Part shown: positions 26,316 to 35,620 of the stretch, piece by piece
How the letters are laid out: each line of letters opens with the position of its first letter
How positions within the stretch are numbered: the first letter of the stretch is position 1
Assembly: GCA_031279515.1 (NCBI GenBank)
Contig: JAITII010000095.1
Location: forward strand, 1-36,631
Source: Deltaproteobacteria bacterium
GTDB lineage: Bacteria; Desulfobacterota; Desulfarculia; Adiutricales; Adiutricaceae
Length of the DNA: 36,631 bases
Direction: 5' to 3'
Notes under the pieces: model-generated
Seen by the model: only the letters and a program-made list of their open reading frames with translations
Databases searched by the model: none
What the model was told of the DNA's origin: nothing
Translations under genes and position numbers: made by a program

Positions 26316-27023
26316 ATGGAGCTCCATAATCTAGCGCCTATTGCCGGCTCCCGGAAGGCCCGCAAGAGGGTGGGCCGAGGTGAGTCCTCAGGTCCAGGGA
26401 AGACCTCAGGTAAGGGGCACAAGGGTCAGAAGTCCCGCAGTGGCGGAAAGACACCTCCAGGATTTGAGGGAGGTCAGATGCCTCTGCAGAGGCGCCTTCC
26501 CAAACGGGGTTTTACCAATATCTTCAAGAAGAAATACCACGTAATTAACCTTGGCGATCTTCCGTTACCCTTGGGAGAAGGCCTAAAGGTAAATGACGAA
26601 CTCTTAAGAAAGCTAAAGATCATAAAGGGCCCCAAGCTTCCAATCAGGGTCTTGGGAGAGGGCGAGATAAATGATGCAGTAACCTATGAAGTCCATTATG
26701 CCTCCAAGGCGGCAAAGGCCAAGATAGAAAAAGCCGGGGGCACCTTGATAATCTTACCCTTGGATAGCTTTAAGCCTTCTTCAAAGGGAAAAGCAAAGCC
26801 TGTGAAAAAAGAAGCCCAGAAGCAGGTAAAGCTTGACAAGGACGCCCAGCCAGAGATCCCGGCAGAAGCAGAAGCCCAGGCCCAGCCGGAGGTCCCGGCA
26901 GAGCCGGAAGCCCCGGCAGAGGCAGAAGCAGAGGCAGAAGCCCAGGCCCAGCCAGAAGCCCCGGCAGAGCCGGAAGCCCAAGCCCCTGAAGAGCAGGAAT
27001 CAGAGCCAAAGCCAGAAGAGTAG
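26316..27023 (+). CDS. rplO: 50S ribosomal protein L15 with long acidic C-terminal tail
   Basis: Residues 1-152 form a normal L15: KRVGRGESSGPGKTSGKGHK, the Gly-rich RSGGKTPPGFEGGQMPLQRR and the C-terminal domain to TLIILPLDS. After a Lys-rich linker (156-175) come about 60 residues (176-235) of low complexity made of Ala, Glu, Pro and Gln, with repeats such as QPEVPAEPEAPAEAEAEA. The tail is strongly acidic, odd for a ribosomal protein whose core is basic. L15 normally has about 145-150 aa. The frame is continuous and ends before secY with a spacer of 127 bp. Confidence 0.94.
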   Translation: MELHNLAPIAGSRKARKRVGRGESSGPGKTSGKGHKGQKSRSGGKTPPGFEGGQMPLQRRLPKRGFTNIFKKKYHVINLGDLPLPLGEGLKVNDELLRKLKIIKGPKLPIRVLGEGEINDAVTYEVHYASKAAKAKIEKAGGTLIILPLDSFKPSSKGKAKPVKKEAQKQVKLDKDAQPEIPAEAEAQAQPEVPAEPEAPAEAEAEAEAQAQPEAPAEPEAQAPEEQESEPKPEE

Positions 27024-27150
27024 GCTTTTTGGCTAAGCGGCTTATTTCAGGGACTAGTTTTATCCCACCTTTTAAAGCATCTTCTCTAAACCAAGGCATA
27101 ACACTCCAAAAAAATTTAATCTTGTATTTAACCCATAAGAGGCAGTCAAT

Positions 27151-28485
27151 TTGCTAGGCGGAATGGAAAAAATAGGTCAATCTAAGGATCTGATGCACCG
27201 CATCATTTTTGTACTTATTATTTTGGCCGTTTATCGGGTGGGGGTGCACATACCCACCCCAGGGGTCGAGACCTCGGTCTTGGCCGAGTACTTTACCCGC
27301 TACGAGAACACCCTTTTGGGGCTCTTTGACCTCTTTTCCGGAAGGGCATTAAGTCAATTTTCCATCTTCGCCATGGGCATCATGCCCTATATCTCAGCTT
27401 CCATTATTATAGAGCTCTTAACTGTGGTGTGGCCGCACTTAGGGAGACTAAAAAAGGAAGGGGGGGCAACTGGCAGAAGGAAGCTTACCCAGTATTCCCG
27501 CTACCTCACAGTGGGACTTTCCCTCTTTCAGGGTTTCATGCTGTCTGTGGGTCTAGAGCGTATGCAGATGGGGGAAGGGCTCTCTATAGTCATAGAGCCA
27601 GGGCTCCACTTCAGATTAATCAGCATGCTCACCTTGGCAGCTGGCACCTGTTTTATCATGTGGCTGGGGGAGCAAATCACAGAAAGGGGGATAGGTAACG
27701 GGATCTCCCTTATTATCTTTGCCGGCATTGTAGAAGGTTTGCCATCAGCAGTTATAAGCGTAGGTAGCGATGTCATCAGCGGGGATCAATCCCTCCTGCG
27801 TATGGTGGTGCTCTTGGCCGGCATGTTACTTATAGTAGCTGGGGTAGTCTTCTGTGAAAGGGCCCAGAGGCGCATCCCGGTGCAATATGCCCAGCGCATG
27901 GTGGGCCGGCGCCTCATGGGAGGCCGTTCTACCCACTTACCTTTAAAGCTCAATCCAGCAGGTGTGATACCCCCTATCTTCGCCAGTTCCCTTATCATGT
28001 TTCCGGCTACAATAGGCCAATTCGTAGATAATCCCACTATCAAGTCCATGACCGAATGGATAAGTAGGGGCAATTGGCTCTATAACATCCTCTATGTGGC
28101 CCTCATCATCTTTTTCTGCTACTTCTACACGGGCGTCCAGTTCAATCCCTCAGACGTGGCGGACAATATGAAGAAAAATGGCGGTTTTATTCCAGGTATC
28201 CGGCCGGGCCCCAATACAGCGGACTATATAGATAGGATCCTAACCCGCATCACGCTCTGGGGAGCACTCTACGTCTCTCTTATCTGTTTACTTCCCTCCT
28301 TTGTGAGCCGCTACTTCAATGTGAACTTTTACTTTGGGGGTACGGCCCTCTTGATTGTCGTGGGAGTGGCCCTAGACACCATCAGCCAGATCTATTCCTA
28401 TATGGTCAATCAGCATTACGACGGCTTCCTCAAAAAGGGCATGAGCGGCATGGGCAAGATCCAGCCCCGGCGCCGAGGTATGTAA
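27151..28485 (+). CDS. secY: Sec translocon channel subunit SecY
   Basis: The 444-aa inner-membrane protein has ten predicted helices, with RVGVHIPTPGV after helix 1, the plug/helix-2 region LFDLFSGRALSQFSIFAMGI, GERITERGIGNG-like GEQITERGIGNGISLIIF, and the cytosolic loop KLNPAGVIPPIFASS. It forms the SecYEG export channel. TTG 27151 gives (M)LGGMEKIGQS; ATG 27163 is an alternative start four codons later, but GGCGGA is too close to it. It keeps its normal place after rplO. Confidence 0.96.
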   Translation: MLGGMEKIGQSKDLMHRIIFVLIILAVYRVGVHIPTPGVETSVLAEYFTRYENTLLGLFDLFSGRALSQFSIFAMGIMPYISASIIIELLTVVWPHLGRLKKEGGATGRRKLTQYSRYLTVGLSLFQGFMLSVGLERMQMGEGLSIVIEPGLHFRLISMLTLAAGTCFIMWLGEQITERGIGNGISLIIFAGIVEGLPSAVISVGSDVISGDQSLLRMVVLLAGMLLIVAGVVFCERAQRRIPVQYAQRMVGRRLMGGRSTHLPLKLNPAGVIPPIFASSLIMFPATIGQFVDNPTIKSMTEWISRGNWLYNILYVALIIFFCYFYTGVQFNPSDVADNMKKNGGFIPGIRPGPNTADYIDRILTRITLWGALYVSLICLLPSFVSRYFNVNFYFGGTALLIVVGVALDTISQIYSYMVNQHYDGFLKKGMSGMGKIQPRRRGM

Positions 28486-28569
28486 AGGGTAAAAGATGCT
28501 ATTGACTAAAGGCTCAAAATGTGCAAAGATACCTATTTGCTTTACTGAAGCCTTGCCATGGGAGGCCTT

Positions 28570-29211
28570 ATGATAATAGTGCTTTTAGGCCCTCCGGGGA
28601 CTGGAAAGGGGACGCAGGCTGCGGCAATTAAGGAGCGTTTTTCTTTGCCCCATATCTCCACAGGGGATATCTTCAGAAAGAACTTAGCGGATGGGACCCC
28701 CTTGGGACTGGAGGCTAAGGGCTTTATGGAAAGAGGGGAACTGGTGCCGGACAAGTTGGTCTTGGAGCTGGTGGAAGATAGGCTAAAAAATCCCGATACC
28801 GAAAAAGGCTTTTTATTGGACGGCTTTCCCCGCACCGAGGTCCAAGCTACCCAGTTGGATAAGGCACTATCTTCCCAAGGGACTGGGATAGACCACGTGG
28901 TACTTTTATTGGTCCCGGACGAGGTCATAGTGGGAAGGCTATCGGGGAGAAGGGTCTGCAAATCCTGCGGACACGTCTGGCATATGGACTTTAATCCCCC
29001 ACCGGCGGGGGGCACATGCCCCGATTGCGGGGGAGAGGTTTACCAGAGGGCAGACGATATGGCAGAAGCTATAGAAAACCGCCTCCTGGTATACAAAAAA
29101 GAAACTGGCCCCCTCATTTCTTATTACGAGGCCAAAGGCCTCATCAGGCAAATAGACGGAAACCAGAGTCCACAATTGGTCCAAGAGGCCATTTTTAAGG
29201 CCCTTGGTTAG
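28570..29211 (+). CDS. adk: Adenylate kinase, zinc-LID type
   Basis: The start is set at ATG 28570, with GGGAGG just upstream, giving [17 protein letters not shown] and 213 aa; ATG 28558 lies within that ribosome site. Adk interconverts ATP + AMP and 2 ADP. Seen are the P-loop GPPGTGKGT, the AMP-site blocks STGDIFR and [10 protein letters not shown], and a LID with four cysteines (CKSCGH and CPDCGG), the zinc form. It sits between secY and rpmJ, where map and infA often also occur. Confidence 0.95.
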   Translation: MIIVLLGPPGTGKGTQAAAIKERFSLPHISTGDIFRKNLADGTPLGLEAKGFMERGELVPDKLVLELVEDRLKNPDTEKGFLLDGFPRTEVQATQLDKALSSQGTGIDHVVLLLVPDEVIVGRLSGRRVCKSCGHVWHMDFNPPPAGGTCPDCGGEVYQRADDMAEAIENRLLVYKKETGPLISYYEAKGLIRQIDGNQSPQLVQEAIFKALG

Positions 29212-29225
29212 ATAAGGAATTAGCT

Positions 29226-29339
29226 ATGAAAGTACGTTCTTCAGTTAAAAAGATGTGTCAAAAGTGCAAGATAATAAAGCGCTTTGGCCAGGTTAGGGTC
29301 ATCTGCCAGAACCCTAAGCACAAGCAGCGCCAGGGCTAA
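29226..29339 (+). CDS. rpmJ: 50S ribosomal protein L36
   Basis: A 37-codon gene begins at ATG 29226 and ends in TAA at 29339: [20 protein letters not shown], then [17 protein letters not shown]. The Cys-x2-Cys...Cys-x4-His zinc site (C11, C14, C27, H32) is complete, so this is the C+ form. It lies 14 bp after adk and 27 bp before rpsM. Confidence 0.97.
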   Translation: MKVRSSVKKMCQKCKIIKRFGQVRVICQNPKHKQRQG

Positions 29340-29366
29340 GGGCCCCAAGGTTACAGGAGTAAGCTA

Positions 29367-29750
29367 GTGCCCAGAATATCAGGCATAGATCTGCCCAGAC
29401 AGAAACGCATAGACATTGCCCTCACCTATATCTACGGCCTGGGAAGGCCTGCGGCCAAGGCCATCCTAGCCAAGGCCAAAGTGGACGGCTCCATTAAGAG
29501 TGACAACCTCACAGAAGAGGAGCTAACTTCCATCAGAAGGGTCATTGACAGCGAATACAAGGTGGAAGGTGATTTGCGCCGCGAGGTCACCATGAACATC
29601 AAAAGGCTCATGGACCTGGGTTGCTACAGGGGCCTAAGGCATCGCCGCGGGCTTCCGGTAAATGGCCAGAGGACCCACACCAATGCCCGCACCCGCAAAG
29701 GACCCCGCCGCTCAGTGGTGGGCAAGAAGAAACCGCCCAGCAAGTCCTGA
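29367..29750 (+). CDS. rpsM: 30S ribosomal protein S13
   Basis: GTG 29367 with AGGAG upstream yields a 127-aa protein beginning [20 protein letters not shown]. The helix-two-turn-helix region and the basic tail [20 protein letters not shown] are the S13 signature. S13 contacts the P-site tRNA and 50S bridges. First ribosomal gene of the alpha part. Confidence 0.97.
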   Translation: MPRISGIDLPRQKRIDIALTYIYGLGRPAAKAILAKAKVDGSIKSDNLTEEELTSIRRVIDSEYKVEGDLRREVTMNIKRLMDLGCYRGLRHRRGLPVNGQRTHTNARTRKGPRRSVVGKKKPPSKS

Positions 29751-29792
29751 GGCATTTAGTTTATAGAAATTTAGGTCAATCCGGAGTAAATC

Positions 29793-30188
29793 ATGTCTGC
29801 CAAGGCAGTCCGCAAAGTCCGCAAGAAAAAAGATAAGAAGAACGTGCCCTTAGGCATAGCCCATATTCATTCCACATTTTCCAATACCATAGTGACTATC
29901 ACGGACCCGGAGGGAAATGCCCTGGTCTGGTCCAGCGCTGGGGTCATGGGCTTTAAGGGTTCCCGCAAGAGTACACCTTACGCCGCCCAGACAGCGGTGG
30001 AAGATGCCACCAAGAAAGTGAAAGACTACGGTATGCATACGGTCCAAGTCTACGTAAAGGGTCCAGGAAATAGCAGGGAATCCGCCTTGCGCGCCTTTCA
30101 ATCTTCGGGACTGAAGGTGACCTTAATCCGGGACGTCACTCCCATACCCCACAATGGGTGCCGGCCGCCTAAGAAGCGCCGGGTCTAG
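29793..30188 (+). CDS. rpsK: 30S ribosomal protein S11
   Basis: The 131-aa protein contains [40 protein letters not shown] and the end [16 protein letters not shown], typical S11 of the 30S platform. CCGGAG lies before ATG 29793. An 84-bp gap with a hairpin follows before rpsD. Confidence 0.97.
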   Translation: MSAKAVRKVRKKKDKKNVPLGIAHIHSTFSNTIVTITDPEGNALVWSSAGVMGFKGSRKSTPYAAQTAVEDATKKVKDYGMHTVQVYVKGPGNSRESALRAFQSSGLKVTLIRDVTPIPHNGCRPPKKRRV

Positions 30189-30231
30189 CTATTTGGGCCA
30201 GATGCTTTGAGAAGATCTAATGGCCTTTAAT

Positions 30232-30250
30232 TTTTAGCTCGAAGCTAAAA
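30232..30250 (+). promoter_or_regulatory. Hairpin upstream of rpsD
   Basis: A perfect 8-bp dyad, TTTTAGCT (30232-30239) and AGCTAAAA (30243-30250) with loop CGA, lies 22 bp before the rpsD start in the 84-bp gap after rpsK. S4 controls alpha operons in other bacteria by binding leader RNA, so this might be a regulatory site. That is an inference. Confidence 0.4.
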
Positions 30251-30272
30251 TCGTTTAATTTCGGAGGACAAG

Positions 30273-30899
30273 GTGGCAAGATATACAGACGCAAGTTGCC
30301 GCATCTGCAGGCGGGAAAACTCCAAGCTCTTTTTAAAAGGGGATCGCTGCTACGGCGGCAAGTGCTCCTATGACCGCAGGCAGACGGCACCCGGTGCCCA
30401 CGGAGGAAGGCGCGGAAAACCTACTGAGTACGGGCTCATGCTGAGAGAAAAGCAAAAGGTGAAACGATCCTACGGGCTCCAGGAAAAGCAGTTCAGGGCC
30501 TTTTTTGAAAAGGCTGAGCGTCAGAAGGGCATTACTGGTGGAAACCTTCTTATCCTCTTGGAGCGCCGCTTGGATAACATAGTCTTTAGGCTGGGCTTTG
30601 CCAATAGCCGCACCCAGGCGCGCCAGCTGGTTTCCCACGGGCACTTCAGGGTAAATGGCCGCAAGGTGGATATCCCGTCGTATTTGGTTAAATCTGGAGA
30701 CGAGGTGGCGGTAAGGGAAAAGAGTAGGGAAGTGGAGCTGGTTAAAAATTCTTTGGACGCGGTGGGGCGCCGCGGGGTGCCGACCTGGCTGGAACTCAAC
30801 AAGGAGGGATTCGTGGGAAAATTAAAAGATTTGCCCACCCGCGCCGATATTTCACCCACCATCAACGAGCAACTCATAGTGGAGTTTTACTCCAAGTAA
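30273..30899 (+). CDS. rpsD: 30S ribosomal protein S4, zinc-finger type
   Basis: GTG 30273 with GGAGGA just upstream gives a 208-aa product beginning [20 protein letters not shown]. Four cysteines in the first 35 residues (C9, C12, C26 and C31) form the C+ zinc site of S4. The S4 RNA-binding domain is seen in [20 protein letters not shown] and [21 protein letters not shown]4 starts 30S assembly and also regulates alpha-operon expression in E. coli. Confidence 0.97.
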   Translation: MARYTDASCRICRRENSKLFLKGDRCYGGKCSYDRRQTAPGAHGGRRGKPTEYGLMLREKQKVKRSYGLQEKQFRAFFEKAERQKGITGGNLLILLERRLDNIVFRLGFANSRTQARQLVSHGHFRVNGRKVDIPSYLVKSGDEVAVREKSREVELVKNSLDAVGRRGVPTWLELNKEGFVGKLKDLPTRADISPTINEQLIVEFYSK

Positions 30900-30947
30900 T
30901 ATCAAAACCCATATATCTGAACCTTTGAGTGGTTCACTGGAGAGGGT

Positions 30948-31943
30948 ATGGACAAATTTTTCACTGACCAGAAAATTCAGACCAAGGTCAAGCTCGACGA
31001 TGACTCCAAAAAGGAGAAGAACTATGCCAAGTTCGTCTGCGAGCCTTTGGAGCGAGGTTACGGACTCACCCTAGGAAACGCCCTCCGTAGGGTCATACTA
31101 TCCTCCATGACCGGGGCAGCCATCACAGGGATTAAACTAGCTGGTGTCCTCCATGAGCTAACTACCCTGGACAACGTGAAAGAAGATGTCTCGGAAATCA
31201 TTTTGAATTTAAAAGAGCTGCGCCTAAAATTGAATGGCGCAGACGTAGCGGAGTTAAGACTGGACGTCGTAGGCCCCAGAGAGGTTACAGCGGCGGACAT
31301 AATTACCTCCCACAAGGTGGAGGTCTTAAATAAGGACCAACACCTGGCCACCATCTCAAATGATGGGCGGCTCAATATGACTATGTTTGTGGAAAGGGGC
31401 AGGGGCTACGTACCTGCGGAAAAGCCAGGGACAGAGGACGGAGAGGACCAGGGGATAATCCCTGTGGATGCCATGTACAGTCCCATCCACAAGGTGAACT
31501 TCAATGTCACCAACACCACCTTCGGGCACCGCACAGACTACGACAAACTGGTCTTGGAAGTCTGGACCGACGGGAGCGTAAGCCCCCAGGAAGCGGTGGC
31601 CAAGAGCGCCAAGATACTATCTGAGCAGCTCTTTATCTTTATGAATTTCAATGCCCCAGTCCCGGGCTTGGGGACTACTCAAGAACCAGTTGGCTCTTTG
31701 ACCAATGCCGCCTTTTATCGCACAGTGGATGAGCTGGAGCTCTCGGTGCGGGCGGCCAATTGCCTTAAAAACGCTGATATCTACTACATTGGCGAGCTGG
31801 TGCAAAAGACAGAGCCGGAGATGTTAAAGACCAAGAATTTCGGCCGCAAGTCTTTAAATGAAATCAAGGAAGTACTGGCAACTATGGGGCTACAGCTAGG
31901 CATGAGCGTGGGGGAGTTCAAAAGGCCCTCGCTCCAAGAGTAG
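30948..31943 (+). CDS. rpoA: RNA polymerase alpha subunit
   Basis: The 331-aa protein has the N-terminal assembly domain ([20 protein letters not shown] and the [19 protein letters not shown] block) and the C-terminal domain that binds UP elements and activators ([20 protein letters not shown], then [20 protein letters not shown]). Length is normal. GGAG lies before ATG 30948. It stands between rpsD and rplQ as in most bacteria. Confidence 0.98.
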   Translation: MDKFFTDQKIQTKVKLDDDSKKEKNYAKFVCEPLERGYGLTLGNALRRVILSSMTGAAITGIKLAGVLHELTTLDNVKEDVSEIILNLKELRLKLNGADVAELRLDVVGPREVTAADIITSHKVEVLNKDQHLATISNDGRLNMTMFVERGRGYVPAEKPGTEDGEDQGIIPVDAMYSPIHKVNFNVTNTTFGHRTDYDKLVLEVWTDGSVSPQEAVAKSAKILSEQLFIFMNFNAPVPGLGTTQEPVGSLTNAAFYRTVDELELSVRAANCLKNADIYYIGELVQKTEPEMLKTKNFGRKSLNEIKEVLATMGLQLGMSVGEFKRPSLQE

Positions 31944-31958
31944 GATTTAGGAGTTATC

Positions 31959-32429
31959 ATGAGACACCGCAAAGCCAACGTAAAATTGGGCCGCACCGCG
32001 AGCCATCGCAAGGCTATGTTGCGCAACATGGCTTCCAGCCTCTTTATGCACAATTCAATAGTTACCACCGTGAGCAAGGCCAAAGCCCTAAGGCCCATAA
32101 CAGATAGGATCATAAAGCTTGCCAAAATCGGGGATTTGACGTCCATGCGCCGCTGCGCCCCCTATTTCTCTAAGTGGAAACTGGTAAAAAAACTTTTCGC
32201 CAGTGTGAAAGAAAATAATTTCTTTCAAGACCGCAATTGCGGCTACTCCACCATGACCAGGGTGGGCATCAGAAGAGGAGATGCAGCTGTCTTGGTACGG
32301 GTAGGTTTAATTGGCTCGGACTTCCACACGACCGCCAAAAAGCCGAAATCGGGCCGCGCTGCGGACCGCTCAAAGCGCGTAGCCGCCTCCAAGGCCAAGC
32401 AGGAAGAGCAAAAGCGCAAGGCCGGCTAA
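31959..32429 (+). CDS. rplQ: 50S ribosomal protein L17
   Basis: The 156-aa protein begins [20 protein letters not shown] and has NGGYTRI-like [20 protein letters not shown], typical of L17. A basic, Lys/Arg/Ala-rich C-terminal tail of about 30 residues (from [14 protein letters not shown]) makes it longer than the usual 115-130 aa. Last gene of the supercluster, followed by a terminator. Confidence 0.95.
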   Translation: MRHRKANVKLGRTASHRKAMLRNMASSLFMHNSIVTTVSKAKALRPITDRIIKLAKIGDLTSMRRCAPYFSKWKLVKKLFASVKENNFFQDRNCGYSTMTRVGIRRGDAAVLVRVGLIGSDFHTTAKKPKSGRAADRSKRVAASKAKQEEQKRKAG

Positions 32430-32487
32430 AAAAGCTAAAAGGTTTTACCCGGACTTGGGGAGAAAAAATAGGCGAATTTCAATTGAG

Positions 32488-32527
32488 AGCGCCGCTGGGA
32501 GCAATAGGCACCTAGCGGCGCTTTTTT
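32488..32527 (+). terminator. Intrinsic terminator of the ribosomal supercluster
   Basis: AGCGCCGCT (32488-32496) pairs with AGCGGCGCT (32514-32522), can be extended inward by GU and GG/CC pairs, and is followed by a run of six T residues. It lies 58 bp after rplQ and is the first strong terminator after the rpsL promoter. Confidence 0.9.
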
Positions 32528-32529
32528 AT

Positions 32530-33088
32530 AAGTGGGCTATTTTTATCAAAAAGTCGGCCAAAAGCTGGCACTTGCGGGCTTTTTAGCTACAGCTAAGAAA
32601 ATTGGCTAAAGGGCAATAAAAATAAAGAGTAAGAAAGCCTCTGGTGAAAGGCGAGAAAAAAAGAGCCAAAGGCTAATTTTTTACAAACTTTAAATTATAA
32701 ACTATATAGTATAATATAAAAAAATTATATAATTATCATAAAATATATTTTAATTTATTGAAGCCCTAAAAAAAGCAAAGGCTGCAAAAAGAGGGGCAAA
32801 TCACAAGATATAGATCATTATAATTATTTAAAACAAGATATAGTTGAAATTCTAATAGCGGATATATACAGGATTTTAGAGCTTTTCTTTTAATTTACTT
32901 TTTTTGATGCTCTTGGTTTTTAATATTTTTTTCTAAATTTCCCTTTTTTTAGTCTTACTTTTGTGCTATTTTATTATATTGATTCAATGTAGTTTGGAGT
33001 AATGTAATTTTAGTTTGAACTTCTAAAACATTCCTTTGCTTATTAGGCCCTTTTGAAGCTAAAGCCAGAAAGGGAAGAGATATAAATA
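32530..33088. other. AT-rich intergenic region before mreB
   Basis: About 560 bp hold no gene that I can support. It includes a copy of the repeated motif (ACTATATAGTATAATAT at 32701-32717, similar to 7789-7805), a direct repeat ACAAGATATAG (near 32812 and 32833), and long T-runs. The mreB promoter must lie here, but no single -35/-10 pair stands out. Confidence 0.6.
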
Positions 33089-34120
33089 ATGAAATTCTTT
33101 CGTTCTCTATTGGGCTTGTTTTCCAGCGATCTAGCCATTGACCTAGGCACTGCCAACACCCTTGTCTATTTACGAGGCCGGGGGGTAGTACTTTCAGAGC
33201 CGTCGGTGGTGGCGGTGAAAAGTAACGGTAAAAACGGGAAGGTCCTGGCAGTGGGGGAAAAAGCCAAGGAAATGATAGGCAAATGCCCCGAAGGGGTGAA
33301 AGCCATCCGCCCCATGAAAGACGGGGTCATTGCCGATTTTGAAATCACCCAGGCCATGCTGCGCCATTTTATTCGCATAGCCCATTTCCGGAGGATCCTA
33401 AAGCCGCGCATCATTGTAGCAGTCCCCTCGGGGATTACCCAGGTGGAGAAAAAGGCGGTGCGGGAAGCAGCAGAGCAAGCTGGAGCCAGCGAGGTCTATC
33501 TGATAGAAGAGCCCATGGCAGCGGCTATTGGGGCTGGACTACCCATTACCGAGCCCACAGCCAACATGATAGTGGACATAGGCGGTGGCACCACAGAGGT
33601 GGCCATTATCTCACTTGCGGGCATAGTGTATTCCAAATCCATGCGCATGGGCGGGGATAAGATGGACGAGGCCATCACCCAGTACATCCGCAAGAAGTAC
33701 AACCTTTTAATAGGGGAACCCACAGCTGAGCTCATTAAGCATGAGATAGGTACAGCCTATCCCTCTGACCAGGTGGAGACCTTGGAAGTAAAGGGCAGGG
33801 ACACGGTAACAGGACTTCCCAAGGCAGTGGCCATTGACTCTGAAGAGATAAGGAAGGCCATAACCGAGCAGGTGGACGCTATTTTAAACACAGTGCGTTC
33901 CGCCTTAGAGCAGATCCCCCCGGAGCTGGCGGCAGATATTGTCACCAAAGGTATAGTCCTAACCGGAGGGGGAGCCCTTTTAAAGCGCTTGGATAAGCTC
34001 ATCAGCGAGGAGACACACCTGCCTATCTCAATAGCCGACGAACCATTGAAAACTGTGGCCATTGGGAGCGGTAGGGCCTTAGAGAGCCTGGACATCTTAA
34101 AAGAAATAACCATCCCCTAA
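33089..34120 (+). CDS. mreB: Rod-shape determining actin-like protein MreB
   Basis: The 343-aa protein is a bacterial actin: DLAIDLGTANTLVYLRGRGV is the phosphate-1 loop, VDIGGGTTEVAIISLAG phosphate-2 and TGGGALLKRLDKLI the adenosine block. MreB filaments at the inner membrane guide the elongasome; the N-terminus MKFFRSLLGLFSSD is a likely amphipathic membrane anchor. GGGAAGAG lies before ATG 33089. mreC follows after 22 bp in the same operon. Confidence 0.97.
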   Translation: MKFFRSLLGLFSSDLAIDLGTANTLVYLRGRGVVLSEPSVVAVKSNGKNGKVLAVGEKAKEMIGKCPEGVKAIRPMKDGVIADFEITQAMLRHFIRIAHFRRILKPRIIVAVPSGITQVEKKAVREAAEQAGASEVYLIEEPMAAAIGAGLPITEPTANMIVDIGGGTTEVAIISLAGIVYSKSMRMGGDKMDEAITQYIRKKYNLLIGEPTAELIKHEIGTAYPSDQVETLEVKGRDTVTGLPKAVAIDSEEIRKAITEQVDAILNTVRSALEQIPPELAADIVTKGIVLTGGGALLKRLDKLISEETHLPISIADEPLKTVAIGSGRALESLDILKEITIP

Positions 34121-34142
34121 AGGGCCTATTTAAAGAGAGACT

Positions 34143-35027
34143 ATGGGCGGAAAATCCTTTAAAAGCATCTTTCCCGCTATCCTCTTTCTCTTTTGCGCGG
34201 CCTTGGTCCTCATGGCGGTTTGGAGTCCTAAGGGCCAAGCAGAGGACCCGGTGGATGTCCTTTCCCTAGAGACAATAGGTCCCTTGGCTACCCTCACCTC
34301 GGCTGTGGCCTTAAAGGTGGAAAGCGTATGGCGGGACTATTTTCATCTGGTAAACGTTAATCAGGAAAATCAGCGCTTGAATAACATAATCTCCCGTCAA
34401 AACCGGCAGATTGCCCTTCTTTCGGAGGAAAGGGAGGAAAATGCCCGCCTCCGGGAGCTCCTTGCCATGCGGGAGCGTAGTCCCCACAGTTTTATCGCAG
34501 CCAAGATCATAGCCTGGGATCCTGGGCCTTTCCACCAGTCCATTATCATAGACGCGGGCTCGGCCGACGGCATTGTGCCTGATGCGGCTGTAATTACCTT
34601 GGACGGGGTGGTGGGCCGGATAGCTGAGCTTTCACCGCATTATGCCAAGGTGCTCCTCATAACGGATCTCTCCAGCGGAGTGGATGCCTTTGTGGCCCGA
34701 AACAGGGTAAGCGGCTTAGTTGTGGGTGGAGGCCCAGGAAAGTTAAGCTTAGACTATGTCCTAAAGGCCGAAGACGTAAGGCTAGGTGATAGCATTGTGA
34801 GCTCAGGCTTAGACGGGATATTTCCCGCTGGGGTCCCCTTAGGCATTGTCACCTTGGTGGACAAGATGAGCATGGGCTTTTTCATGCGAGCTGAGATAAG
34901 CCCCCAGGTGGAATTGGGCTCCTTAGAAGAGGTACTTATCATAACCAAAGGCCCAGTCCCCCTAGATTGGCTAAGCTTAGGTACTGACGTAAAGGCCCTC
35001 TATCAGAAGAAGAACCAGAAAAAATAG
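34143..35027 (+). CDS. mreC: Rod-shape determining protein MreC
   Basis: The 294-aa protein has one N-terminal transmembrane helix (about residues 9-27), then a periplasmic coiled coil (about 70-110, with NQENQRLNNIISRQNRQIAL) and two beta-barrel domains with VGRIAELSPHYAKVLLITD, GLVVGGGPGKLSLDYVL and GDSIVSSGLDGIFPAGVPLG, the MreC signature. It links MreB to penicillin-binding proteins. MreD, which usually follows, is not present downstream. The last residues KKNQKK form a basic tail. Confidence 0.95.
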   Translation: MGGKSFKSIFPAILFLFCAALVLMAVWSPKGQAEDPVDVLSLETIGPLATLTSAVALKVESVWRDYFHLVNVNQENQRLNNIISRQNRQIALLSEEREENARLRELLAMRERSPHSFIAAKIIAWDPGPFHQSIIIDAGSADGIVPDAAVITLDGVVGRIAELSPHYAKVLLITDLSSGVDAFVARNRVSGLVVGGGPGKLSLDYVLKAEDVRLGDSIVSSGLDGIFPAGVPLGIVTLVDKMSMGFFMRAEISPQVELGSLEEVLIITKGPVPLDWLSLGTDVKALYQKKNQKK

Positions 35028-35620
35028 GAAAATTTCCCATAGGGGAAATTAGCCCTTTACCAGTGGGGAAAAATAGATAAACTCCCCAACTAGCAACAGA
35101 GAAAATATGCTTCTTCAATCCATAATTATGAGCCTGGCGATGATAATATTTCCAGTGGCATAAATAAAACGTGCCAGGCTAGTCAATTAAAAAAAGAGAA
35201 GACTTAAGTTCTTTAAATTGGTGCTCAAAACCCCTTGCCATTTTTATCAAAAAATAGCCCGTTAATTTAGAATCAAAATCCTATGTAAAGACTTTTAAAG
35301 AAGCTTCGCTCAAAAAAATAATTTGAGGCAATAAATAGTGCAAAGGGGCTAATTGGTGGCTTTTCAAGTACCCATTAAATTTTATCAATTTTAGGTGATA
35401 TAATTTGGAGCATTTTACTAGTCTCTGATAAGGGAAAAGCTAAATACACTTTTGACAATATTTAAAGGCTTAAAAAGATGCATATGGATTTTTTTATACT
35501 TTCCTCATTAAAGATGGAATTATTTTATATGGATATATTGTGTCATTAATGATTATATTGTAAGTATTCCTTGATCCCAAGACCACCAGGGCCTTTTGGG
35601 AAAATACAATTGACAGGGGG
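35028..35620. other. AT-rich intergenic region after mreC
   Basis: About 590 bp between mreC and the WG-repeat gene hold no convincing gene. Seen are a hairpin AATTTCCC/GGGAAATT (35031-35038/35043-35050) just after mreC, which may be a weak terminator without T-run, and an 8-bp dyad AGCCTGGC/GCCAGGCT (35131-35138/35173-35180). The rest is AT-rich with stops in all frames. Confidence 0.6.

Noticed and set aside
35109-35163. Short hydrophobic peptide (MLLQSIIMSLAMIIFPVA) after mreC as an mreD remnant
   Set aside because: Only 18 codons, no ribosome site and no MreD landmark.
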